Source: JBDIAR01 sp039812545 (GTDB lineage Bacteria; Actinomycetota; Actinomycetes; Actinomycetales; Dermatophilaceae). Taken from it: a stretch of DNA of 9,210 bases. This document shows, in pieces, positions 1 through 6,453 of this stretch (the stretch's first letter is position 1; the number at the start of each line of letters is the position of its first letter). A program made the translations under genes and the position numbers. The notes under the pieces are model-generated. The model did not search any database and was not told the origin of the DNA. It worked only from the letters and a program-made list of their open reading frames with translations. Location of the stretch: assembly GCA_039812545.1 (NCBI GenBank), contig JBDIAR010000138.1:1-9210 (forward strand), read 5' to 3'.

Positions 1-37
1 GGCGTCGTGGAGGTTGGCGTCGTGGAGGTTGGCGTCG
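1..37. repeat. 15-bp tandem repeat, two full copies plus a partial third
   Basis: The 15-mer GGCGTCGTGGAGGTT fills 1-15 and is repeated exactly at 16-30; 31-37 starts a third copy that then diverges. It may continue beyond the left edge. The period is a multiple of three, so it adds GVVEV pentapeptides to SbcC without a frameshift. Exact identity of the copies suggests recent duplication. Confidence 0.85.
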
Positions 38-2052
38 CGGTCGGCGGGGCGGAACTCGACCCGGGTGACGAACGGCGATTCGGCGAGGGGGACGGCGCCG
101 GGTTCGAGGCGACCGATCCGGTGGCGCCCGAGGCGATGCGCCGTGCCTGCGCGTGGGTCGCGGATCGGATCGCCGAGCGCCAGCAGCTCATGGGCGCCAT
201 CGCCGAACCGGCCGGCACCGAGGCCTCCCTCGATTCCCGACGGACGGAGTTGAGCCGCCGTCAGGGGGAGCTCGCCGCGCTGGACGCCGCCCGCGAGGAG
301 ATCACCCTCGCCATGGCCGAGGTTCCGTCGGCGCTGGAGATCCTCGAGGTGACCCGTGAGGAATCGACGCGCGCGGCGGCCCTGCTCCCGGCCCGGATCG
401 ACGCCGAAGGGGCCGCCGCCGCCCGGTGTGCGGCGATCGAGCGGGCCGACGCCGTCCGAGGCGATCTGACTGCGGCGACCCGGGAGGTCGACGCCTGCCG
501 AGTTCGGGCCGCCGCCGCGGCCGACGAACTCACCCGCGTACAGCGGGCCCGGATCGACGGGATCGCCGGCGAACTCGGGCTGGGCCTGGTCGACGGCGAC
601 CCCTGCCCGGTCTGTGGGTCACCTGAGCACCCGGCGCCGGCGCAACCCGACGCCGGACATGTCGACCGGGCGGCGGTCGAGGCGGCCGACCGAGCCAATC
701 GGGCCGCGCATCGGGCGTTCGAGGACGCCGCCGCGAGCGCGTCGCGCTTGGCCGCCGAGCTCGCCGGGCTGGACTCGCTCACCGGCGGCCTGGACGCCGC
801 AGCCGCCCAGGCGGCCCTCGACCTGGCCGCCGCCGACGTCGCCGCCGCCCGTGCGGCGCAACGCGCGGGCCAGGACGCGGAGCTGGAGATCGAGTCGCTG
901 CGGACCTCGTCGCGACGCCTCCAGGCGCAGGCCGAGGAGTTGGCGCGCCGCCACACGGCGATGCAGACCGAGGCCGTCCAATTCGAACGCTCCCTCGCCG
1001 CCGACGAGTCCGCCGTCGAGATGGCGCGTGGCGGATACCCGACGGTCGCCGACCGGCGGACCCAGACGGCCGCCGAACTCACCGCACTGACGGCATACGG
1101 GCGGGCTCTGGACGAGCTGGCGGCGGCCGGCGACTCGCACCGACGCGCCGAACTCGCCGCCGTGGAGGCGATCACCGAGGCCGGTTTCGACAGCGAGGAC
1201 CAGGCCCGGGCCGCCGGCCGGGAGACCGCGGACCTGGTCCGCATCGAGGACGACCTGCGGACGTATGCCGGCGCACTGGCCGAGGTGCGCAGCGGGCTCG
1301 CCGATCCCGCACTCAACGCGCCGGAGCTCGACCGGCCGGCTCCCGACGTCGCGGCCCTGGCCGCGCTGGCGCAAACGGCCACCGAACTCGATCGGGCGGC
1401 CGCCGAAGCCGCCGGCACCGCGAGCGCTGCGGCCACCCGGGCCGCCCAGACCGGGCGGGCCGTGTCGGCGGCGCTGCGGGCCCATGCCGGGATCGTGGCC
1501 GAGACGGCCGACGCCATCCGGGTCGGCCAGATCGCCACCGGCCGCGGGGAGAACGAGCGGCACATCGAGTTGACCAACTATGTGCTCATCCGCCGGTTCC
1601 GCGAGGTCGTCGAGGTCGCCAACGAGCACCTGCAGCGGATCTCGTCCGGGCGCTACGCCCTGGCCCACTCCGACACCAAACGCGGCAATGCCAAGGCCGG
1701 CCTCGACCTGATCGTCTTGGATCACGAAACCGACAAACCGCGGGACATCGCCACCCTCTCCGGTGGCGAGACGTTCTACGTCTCGCTCGCCATGGCGCTG
1801 GCGCTCGCCGAAGTCGTCCAGAGCGAACAAGGCGGCCTGCACCTGGGCACGCTGTTCATCGACGAGGGTTTCGGCTCGTTGGACCCCCAGACCCTGGACG
1901 CCGTGATGCGCACGCTGGACGGGTTGCGCTCCGGAGGCCGGGTGGTCGGCGTCGTCAGCCACGTCAGCGACCTCAAGCGGATCATCGGCGACCGCATCGA
2001 GGTGCGCCCGCGCGGTGACGGTAGGGGATCGCGGATCCGAGTCGTCGCGTGA
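1..2052 (+). CDS. sbcC: SbcC exonuclease subunit, C-terminal part (5' end outside window)
   Basis: SbcC is the SMC/Rad50-like ATPase that works with the SbcD nuclease on DNA hairpins, double-strand ends and stalled forks. The frame is open through the left edge, so the Walker A lobe and first coiled-coil arm lie outside. Counting residue 1 at base 1, the visible 683 residues show long Ala/Glu/Arg-rich coiled-coil stretches on either side of a CPVC zinc hook (Cys202 and Cys205). After the second arm comes the C-terminal ATPase lobe: ABC signature LSGGE (586-590), Walker B LFIDE (618-622), D-loop SLD (626-628) and H-loop His654. All C-terminal catalytic motifs are intact. About 200 residues precede the hook, so I infer a few hundred more upstream, with sbcD expected before it. 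The first ~45 residues are Gly/Val/Glu-rich and unlike coiled coil, beginning with a repeated GVVEV. The gene converges on galE with 51 bp between stops. Identification is secure; the N-terminal visible stretch is the least certain part. Confidence 0.93.
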   Translation, partial: GVVEVGVVEVGVAVGGAELDPGDERRFGEGDGAGFEATDPVAPEAMRRACAWVADRIAERQQLMGAIAEPAGTEASLDSRRTELSRRQGELAALDAAREEITLAMAEVPSALEILEVTREESTRAAALLPARIDAEGAAAARCAAIERADAVRGDLTAATREVDACRVRAAAAADELTRVQRARIDGIAGELGLGLVDGDPCPVCGSPEHPAPAQPDAGHVDRAAVEAADRANRAAHRAFEDAAASASRLAAELAGLDSLTGGLDAAAAQAALDLAAADVAAARAAQRAGQDAELEIESLRTSSRRLQAQAEELARRHTAMQTEAVQFERSLAADESAVEMARGGYPTVADRRTQTAAELTALTAYGRALDELAAAGDSHRRAELAAVEAITEAGFDSEDQARAAGRETADLVRIEDDLRTYAGALAEVRSGLADPALNAPELDRPAPDVAALAALAQTATELDRAAAEAAGTASAAATRAAQTGRAVSAALRAHAGIVAETADAIRVGQIATGRGENERHIELTNYVLIRRFREVVEVANEHLQRISSGRYALAHSDTKRGNAKAGLDLIVLDHETDKPRDIATLSGGETFYVSLAMALALAEVVQSEQGGLHLGTLFIDEGFGSLDPQTLDAVMRTLDGLRSGGRVVGVVSHVSDLKRIIGDRIEVRPRGDGRGSRIRVVA

Positions 2053-2103
2053 CCGCTGGGCGTCCGGCCGGCCGACGGGGCACCGGTCCGGGTGGGGCGA
2101 GCC
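2053..2103. other. Convergent spacer between sbcC and galE
   Basis: This 51-bp spacer separates the two stop codons. It contains the self-complementary decamer CGGCCGGCCG and a short CACC/GGTG dyad, but no T-run on either strand. It could hold a bidirectional G+C-rich hairpin terminator; the sequence does not prove one. Confidence 0.3.
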
Positions 2104-3135
2104 TCAGTCGGGATACCCCAGCGGGTTCTGGGACTGCCAACGCCAATGGTCCGCACACATCTGGTCCAGCGATCGTTCGGCGCGCCAGCCCAGCTCTTCG
2201 TTGGCGCGGCGCGGATCGGCATACGCGGCCGGCAGATCCCCACTGCGCCGGGACTCCACGACATACGGGATCTCGTGGCCCACGGCCTTCTCGAACGCGT
2301 GCAGCACCTCGAACACCGATGACCCGACCCCGGTCCCGAGGTTCCACGCCGACACCGGTTCGTCGGTCTCGCCGAGGCGGGCCAGTGCCGCCAGATGCCC
2401 GGCCGCCAGATCCTCGACGTGGATGTAGTCGCGCAGCGGGGTGCCGTCTGCGGTCGGATAGTCGTCGCCGAAAACCGCGAGCTTCTCACGCCGGCCGACC
2501 GCCACCTGCGCGATGAACGGCATGAGGTTATTGGGGATGCCCTGCGGGTCCTCCCCGATGGTGCCGGAGGCATGCGCGCCGACCGGGTTGAAATACCGGA
2601 GCAGCGCGATCCGCCAGCCCGGGTCGGCATACCCGACGTCGCGCAGGATCTGCTCGATCATCACCTTGGTCCAGCCGTACGGGTTGATCGCGGCCGTCGG
2701 CAGGTCCTCGGTGTACGGCGGTTCGTTGCGACCGTAGACCGTGTCGAAGCCGTAGACCGTGGCCGAGGAGGAGAACACCAGCGTGCGACAGTCGTGCCGC
2801 TCCATCACGTCCAGCAACGCGAACGTGGAGCCGAGGTTGTTCTCGTAATACGCCAGCGGCTTGGCCACGCTCTCCCCGACCGCCTTGAACCCGGCGAAAT
2901 GGATCACCGCGTCGATCGGCTCGGCGGCGAACACCTCGTCGAGCCGCTCCCGGTCGCTCACGTCGACGACGTGCCAGCCGATCGGTCGCCCGATCAGCGC
3001 CTCCAGCCGCGGGCGAACGCTGGCCTTGGCGTTCGACAGATTGTCGACGACGACGACGTCATGACCGGCCACGCCCAGTTGGACCACCGTGTGCGAGCCG
3101 ATATAGCCGGCGCCGCCGGTCACGAGTACGCGCAT
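2104..3135 (-). CDS. galE: UDP-glucose 4-epimerase
   Basis: GalE interconverts UDP-glucose and UDP-galactose using bound NAD+, feeding galactose use and the supply of UDP-galactose for cell-envelope polysaccharides. The 343-residue product is of normal length. It is an extended short-chain dehydrogenase: the Rossmann NAD motif TGGAGYIGSH is at residues 6-15, HFAGFKAVGESV at 79-90, the catalytic SSSATVYG serine at 124, and the YxxxK pair at Tyr153/Lys157 within NPYGWTK. The chosen start, ATG at 3135, gives the family's usual MRVLVTGG opening. An in-frame ATG at 3153 would add six residues (MAYGAG); neither start has a strong Shine-Dalgarno. The gene lies 43 bp downstream of ilvD on the same strand (25 bp if the earlier start is used), so read-through from the ilvD promoter is likely, although the two pathways are unrelated. 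No key residue is missing. Confidence 0.96.
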   Translation of the reverse strand: MRVLVTGGAGYIGSHTVVQLGVAGHDVVVVDNLSNAKASVRPRLEALIGRPIGWHVVDVSDRERLDEVFAAEPIDAVIHFAGFKAVGESVAKPLAYYENNLGSTFALLDVMERHDCRTLVFSSSATVYGFDTVYGRNEPPYTEDLPTAAINPYGWTKVMIEQILRDVGYADPGWRIALLRYFNPVGAHASGTIGEDPQGIPNNLMPFIAQVAVGRREKLAVFGDDYPTADGTPLRDYIHVEDLAAGHLAALARLGETDEPVSAWNLGTGVGSSVFEVLHAFEKAVGHEIPYVVESRRSGDLPAAYADPRRANEELGWRAERSLDQMCADHWRWQSQNPLGYPD

Positions 3136-3178
3136 GCCAGCACCGTATGCCATGCCGCGCCGCCCGCGTGCGTCGCCG

Positions 3179-5044
3179 TTACGGCAGCGAGCGGGCGGCG
3201 CCCTTGTCCGCGGACTGGGCCAGGGCGGCATACACCTGCAACGCGGCCGACACCTCGCGCTGCCGGTCGCGGGGCTTCCACCCGGTGGCCTCACGCGCCG
3301 TGCGCCGGCGCGCCAGTTCCTCGTCGGACACCTCAAGATGGATCCGGCGCGCGGGAATGGAGATCTCGATGACGTCGCCGTCCTCGACCAGGCCGATCGG
3401 TCCACCGGAGGCGGCCTCGGGCGACACGTGACCGATGGACAGGCCCGACGTGCCGCCGGAGAAGCGGCCGTCGGTCACCAGGGCACACTTGGCGCCCAGG
3501 CCCAGACCCTTGAGGAAGGACGTGGGGTAGAGCATCTCCTGCATACCCGGACCGCCGCGCGGCCCCTCGTAGCGCACGACCACGCAGTCCCCCGCCGCGA
3601 TCCGGCCGCCGAGAATGGCATCGACCGCCTCCTCCTGCGATTCGGTCACCTTGACCGGGCCGCGGAAGGTCCACAACTCCTCGTCGACGCCTGCGGTCTT
3701 GACGACGCAGCCGTCGGGGGCGATATTGCCGCGCAGCACCGCGAGTCCGCCATCGACGGTGTAGGGGTGTTCGACCGATCGGATGCAGCCGCCCTGCGCG
3801 TCGGTGTCCAGGCTGTCCCAGCGGTTGGTGGAGGAGAACGCCTCGGTGGTCCGCACCCCGCCGGGCGCGGCGTGGAAGAGTTCGAGCGCCTCGGGGCGGG
3901 CCGAGCCGCCGCGCACGTCCCAACCGCCCAACCAGTCGTCGAGGGTGGCGGAGTGCACCGAGGTGACCCCGCGCTCCAGCAGCCCGCCCCGGTCCAGTTC
4001 GCCGAGGATCGCGGTGATCCCACCGGCCCGATGGACGTTCTCCATGTAGTACTTGTTCGTGTTCGGCGCGACCTTGCACAGGCACGGCGTCACGCGGGAC
4101 AGCGCGTCGATGTCGTCGAGGTCGAAATCGACCCCGGCCTCCTGGGCGGCGGCCAGCAGATGCAGGATCGTGTTGGTCGAACCGCCCATCGCGATGTCGA
4201 CCCGCATGGCGTTGGTGAAGGCGGCCTTGTCGGCGATCGACTTCGGCAGCACCGACGCGTCGTCCTGCTCGTACCACCGTCGACACAACTCGACCACCAG
4301 CCGCCCGGCCTCCAGGAAGAGGTCGCGGCGCGCCGCGGAGGTCGCGAGGGTGGACCCGTTGCCGGGCAGGGCCAGGCCGATGGCCTCCAACAGGCAGTTC
4401 ATCGAGTTCGCCGTGAACATCCCCGAACACGACCCGCAGGTCGGGCAGGCGGACCGCTCGATGACGTCGAGGGTCTCGTCACTGACCGCGGGATCGCTGG
4501 ATTTGATCATCGCGTCGATGAGGTCGAGCTTGGTCTCCACCGTCGCCGCGCCCCCCGGCACCGCGGCCGTCCCCCCGCTGATCACGGCCGTCCCGGCCTC
4601 CATCGGTCCGCCGCTGACGAACACCGTCGGCAGGTTCAGACGCAAGGCGGCGAGCAGCATACCCGGGGTGATCTTGTCGCAGTTCGAGATGCAGACCAGG
4701 GCGTCGGCGGCGTGCGCGTTGACCATGTACTCGACGCTGTCGGCGATGAGTTCGCGACTCGGCAGCGAGTAGAGCATCCCCGCGTGGCCCATCGCGATGC
4801 CGTCGTCCACGGCGATCGTGTTGAACTCGCGGCCCACCCCGCCGGCCTGCGCGATGGCCGAACTCACCAGGGCGCCCATGTCCTTGAGGTGGACGTGACC
4901 CGGCACGAACTGGGTGAACGAGTTGGCGACCGCGATGATCGGCTTGCCGAAATCGCCCTCCCCCATGCCGGTCGCGCGCCACAGTGCGCGGGCGCCGGCC
5001 ATGTTGCGTCCATGGGTCGTCGTACGCGAGCGAAGTTCAGGCAT
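3179..5044 (-). CDS. ilvD: Dihydroxy-acid dehydratase
   Basis: IlvD dehydrates 2,3-dihydroxy-isovalerate and 2,3-dihydroxy-3-methylvalerate to the 2-keto acids that precede valine, leucine and isoleucine (and pantothenate). It is a cytoplasmic Fe-S enzyme. The 621 residues match the long, E. coli-type family from end to end: RSRTTTHGRNMAGARALWRA near the N-terminus, NSFTQFVPGHVHL (41-53), CISNCDKITPGML with Cys122 (118-130), and CPTCGSCSGMFTANSMN with Cys200, 203 and 206. Near the C-terminus are GGPGMQEMLYPTSFLK and DGRFSGGTSGLSIGHVSPEA. The extra cysteine that the shorter [2Fe-2S] class carries near residue 60 is absent, so I infer an oxygen-sensitive [4Fe-4S] enzyme. A Gly/Ala-rich insert at about 153-168 is longer than in E. 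coli. The ATG at 5044 gives the canonical N-terminus and has no Shine-Dalgarno; a -10-like TAGCCT sits just upstream, so translation is probably leaderless. It leads galE on the same strand. Confidence 0.98.
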   Translation of the reverse strand: MPELRSRTTTHGRNMAGARALWRATGMGEGDFGKPIIAVANSFTQFVPGHVHLKDMGALVSSAIAQAGGVGREFNTIAVDDGIAMGHAGMLYSLPSRELIADSVEYMVNAHAADALVCISNCDKITPGMLLAALRLNLPTVFVSGGPMEAGTAVISGGTAAVPGGAATVETKLDLIDAMIKSSDPAVSDETLDVIERSACPTCGSCSGMFTANSMNCLLEAIGLALPGNGSTLATSAARRDLFLEAGRLVVELCRRWYEQDDASVLPKSIADKAAFTNAMRVDIAMGGSTNTILHLLAAAQEAGVDFDLDDIDALSRVTPCLCKVAPNTNKYYMENVHRAGGITAILGELDRGGLLERGVTSVHSATLDDWLGGWDVRGGSARPEALELFHAAPGGVRTTEAFSSTNRWDSLDTDAQGGCIRSVEHPYTVDGGLAVLRGNIAPDGCVVKTAGVDEELWTFRGPVKVTESQEEAVDAILGGRIAAGDCVVVRYEGPRGGPGMQEMLYPTSFLKGLGLGAKCALVTDGRFSGGTSGLSIGHVSPEAASGGPIGLVEDGDVIEISIPARRIHLEVSDEELARRRTAREATGWKPRDRQREVSAALQVYAALAQSADKGAARSLP

Positions 5045-5050
5045 ACCGAC

Positions 5051-5056
5051 AGGCTA
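5051..5056 (-). promoter_or_regulatory. Probable -10 element of a leaderless ilvD promoter
   Basis: On the minus strand TAGCCT fits the actinobacterial TANNNT -10 pattern and is followed by six bases (GTCGGT) and then the A of the ilvD ATG. That places the expected transcription start on the start codon itself, which agrees with the lack of a Shine-Dalgarno sequence. No clear -35 is visible, as is common in this group. Confidence 0.5.
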
Positions 5057-5076
5057 ATCCCGTATGCCGCATGCCG

Positions 5077-5096
5077 GGTGGGCCGGTCCGCCCACC
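5077..5096. promoter_or_regulatory. Inverted repeat in the ilvD / LLM divergent spacer
   Basis: GGTGGGC (5077-5083) and GCCCACC (5090-5096) are perfect complements around a 6-base centre, CGGTCC. Allowing one bulged G, the arms grow by GCC/GGC to 5073-5099. It lies about 33-52 bp upstream of the presumed ilvD transcription start, a reasonable operator position, and about 50 bp ahead of the GTG of the divergent oxidoreductase. It could be a regulator site for either gene or a hairpin with no regulatory role. Confidence 0.4.
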
Positions 5097-5147
5097 GGCT
5101 CGTTCGCCGCCCCGCCGCCCACGGCCCGCGCGTGCTTTGATGATCGG

Positions 5148-6176
5148 GTGAGCGAGCCGCGCGTCCCCTTGTCGATTCTCGATCTCGTACCCGTGTCGGC
5201 GGGCATGACCAGGGGCGAGGCGATCGAGGAGTCGCTACGCCTGGCGCGCCGAGCCGACGAGCTGGGGTTCGCCCGGTACTGGGTCGCCGAACACCACAAC
5301 ACCGACACCTTCCTTTCCAGCGCCACCTCGCTGGTCCTGGCGCATCTCGCCGAACACACCAGCCGGATCCGGCTCGGCTCGGGCGGCGTCATGCTGCCCA
5401 ATCACGCACCCCTGATGGTCGCCGAGTACTACGGCACGCTCGCCACGATCTACGGCGACCGGTTCGACCTCGGTCTCGGCCGGGCACCCGGCACCGACCC
5501 GCGCACGGCAGCCGCGCTGCGCCGCGGCGGCGCCGAACTCGACACCTTCGCCGACGACGTGCTGGCGCTGATGGCATACCTCGGCGAACCCGACGCGGGT
5601 GCCGACCGGGCGCCGGTGCGCGCGATCCCCGGGGAGGGGACGCGAATCCCGTTGTGGATGCTGGGTTCTTCGACCGGTGGCGCTCAGGTGGCCGCCGCAC
5701 TCGGGCTGCCGTTCGCCTTCGCCTCGCACTTCGCGCCGCGCGAGCTCGGCGCCGCGCTCTCGGTCTACCGGGGCAGGTTCGCCGACGGCGCGCGGCTGCA
5801 ATGCGAGCGCCCGTATGCCATGGCCGGGGTCAACGTCCTCGTCGCCGACTCCCAGCGCGAGGCCGAACGCCTTTTCACCACAACGCAATTGCTACGGGTG
5901 CGGATCCGCACCGGGTCGGTGGCGCCGCTGGACCCGCCGGAGGACGATCTGGCGGCCGTCCTGCCCACGGGCCTGTTGGAGTTCGCCGGGCGGCCGGACT
6001 CGCGGGCCTGCGCCGTCGGGACGCCCGAGCGCGTGGTCGACCGGCTGTCCGAGTTCGTCGCGGACAACGAACTCGACGAACTCATCGTGACGACCTACAC
6101 CCACGATCCGCAGGCCCGCCTGCGGTCGTTCGAGTTGCTGGCGCAGGCCTGGGGCACCGGCCCGGACGCGGCCTGA
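5148..6176 (+). CDS. Luciferase-like (LLM class) flavin-dependent oxidoreductase, MsnO8-like
   Basis: This 342-residue protein belongs to the bacterial luciferase-like monooxygenase superfamily, soluble TIM-barrel enzymes using FMN or F420. The opening SILDLVPVSAG (9-19), WVAEHHN (45-51), GSGGVMLPNHAP (77-88), GLGRAPGTDP (109-118) and WMLGSS (170-175) are typical of the MsnO8-type subgroup, whose members mostly lack a known substrate. Its C-terminus (ELIVTTYTHDPQARLRSFELLA) is also usual. I start it at GTG 5148, because this puts SILDLVPV at the normal distance from the N-terminus; an in-frame ATG at 5064 would add 28 Pro/Ala/Gly-rich residues with no family match. No Shine-Dalgarno precedes the GTG; TTTGAT at 5136-5141 could be a -10 for a leaderless message. 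It is divergent from ilvD, and 277 bp separate it from cydA, so it is probably its own transcription unit. The substrate and the cofactor cannot be told from sequence. Confidence 0.86.
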   Translation: MSEPRVPLSILDLVPVSAGMTRGEAIEESLRLARRADELGFARYWVAEHHNTDTFLSSATSLVLAHLAEHTSRIRLGSGGVMLPNHAPLMVAEYYGTLATIYGDRFDLGLGRAPGTDPRTAAALRRGGAELDTFADDVLALMAYLGEPDAGADRAPVRAIPGEGTRIPLWMLGSSTGGAQVAAALGLPFAFASHFAPRELGAALSVYRGRFADGARLQCERPYAMAGVNVLVADSQREAERLFTTTQLLRVRIRTGSVAPLDPPEDDLAAVLPTGLLEFAGRPDSRACAVGTPERVVDRLSEFVADNELDELIVTTYTHDPQARLRSFELLAQAWGTGPDAA

Positions 6177-6192
6177 CCGTTCACCTTGGCCG

Positions 6193-6208
6193 CGTGACGT
6201 CCCTCACG
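6193..6208. promoter_or_regulatory. CRP/FNR- or Rex-like palindrome upstream of cydA
   Basis: CGTGA (6193-6197), six bases (CGTCCC), then TCACG (6204-6208) form a perfect 5+5 palindrome. The GTGA-N6-TCAC architecture is that of CRP/FNR-family sites, and the spacing is also that of the actinobacterial Rex operator TGTGA-N6-TCACA. Both regulator types are known to act on cydAB in actinobacteria (CRP in mycobacteria, Rex in Streptomyces). The outer T/A pair is C/G here and the C-rich centre is not typical of Rex, so CRP-like is my first choice. It lies about 250 bp ahead of the cydA ATG and just 17 bp after the preceding stop codon. Confidence 0.5.
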
Positions 6209-6277
6209 ACCGTTCGTCCCTGAGCACGGACCGGTCGCCGCAGACCATGCCCCCCGGGGTATGTACTTCGAGATCAA

Positions 6278-6291
6278 GGGACCTTGGTCCT
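6278..6291. promoter_or_regulatory. DosR/DevR-like box upstream of cydA
   Basis: GGGACCTTGGTCCT closely follows the core of the mycobacterial dormancy-regulator box, GGGACTWWAGTCCC: eleven of fourteen positions agree, including both GGGAC/GTCC half-site cores and the central TT. Bases 6279-6290 are a perfect dyad with GGACC arms. The flanks outside the core do not match the full consensus. DosR/DevR responds to low oxygen and nitric oxide, which suits a high-affinity oxidase operon. The assignment is by motif only. Confidence 0.45.
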
Positions 6292-6323
6292 GCGCCGGAT
6301 CGCGGCGGGTCGCCAACAGTATT

Positions 6324-6353
6324 CGGGGGCTGCGATGTCCGGGGGCTGCGATG
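6324..6353. repeat. 14-bp direct repeat in the cydA leader
   Basis: CGGGGGCTGCGATG occurs exactly at 6324-6337 and again at 6340-6353, separated by two bases (TC), giving a 16-bp period. The second copy runs into the left arm of the adjoining inverted repeat. It could be a tandem operator or a slipped-strand duplication. Confidence 0.7.
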
Positions 6354-6371
6354 ACTTGGGGTTGTCATCGC
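6348..6371. promoter_or_regulatory. Inverted repeat (8-bp arms) upstream of cydA
   Basis: GCGATGAC (6348-6355) and GTCATCGC (6364-6371) are perfect complements around an 8-base loop, TTGGGGTT. It is 82 bp ahead of the cydA ATG. If transcribed it would form a stable hairpin in the 5' untranslated region; otherwise it has the size of a dimeric regulator's operator. There is no T-run after it, so it is not a standard terminator. Confidence 0.5.
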
Positions 6372-6439
6372 CACGACGGCGACCGCACGTCGCGGCGGCC
6401 GCCACGCGAGCACCCGCTTGCACCGTCGAACTCGACACC

Positions 6440-6444
6440 GGGAG
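6440..6444 (+). promoter_or_regulatory. Ribosome binding site that fixes the cydA start
   Basis: GGGAG ends nine bases before the ATG at 6454. This chooses that ATG, whose product opens MDATDLARWQF as CydA proteins do, over in-frame upstream codons such as the TTG at 6418. Confidence 0.75.
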
Positions 6445-6453
6445 ACAACCAGC

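Noticed and set aside
1..618. Minus-strand pentapeptide-repeat gene running off the left edge
   Set aside because: Only two DANLH units are visible, they are the exact antisense of the GVVEV repeat, and the plus frame is continuous into an intact SbcC; kept only as a question to be settled by upstream sequence.
619..1962. 447-codon minus-strand open frame opposite sbcC
   Set aside because: In-register antisense shadow of sbcC; the sense strand carries the zinc hook, LSGGE, Walker B and H-loop.
3136..3405. Upstream extension of galE into ilvD (433-residue version)
   Set aside because: The added residues are Arg/Pro/Ser-rich and overlap ilvD; MRVLVTGG at 3135 is the family's N-terminus.
3134..5140. 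668-codon open frame on the plus strand across ilvD
   Set aside because: Antisense shadow of ilvD, whose own translation matches a well-known enzyme throughout; the antisense product is Arg/Gly/His-rich and unrecognisable.
5064..5147. N-terminal extension of the LLM oxidoreductase from ATG 5064
   Set aside because: The extra 28 residues have no family counterpart and occupy the ilvD promoter spacer.
6394..6403. 10-bp palindrome GGCGGCCGCC before cydA
   Set aside because: Short all-G/C palindromes are expected often in DNA of this composition.
6177..6453. A standard -10/-35 promoter for cydA
   Set aside because: I searched the spacer for TANNNT at a useful place and found none convincing, so I do not annotate one.
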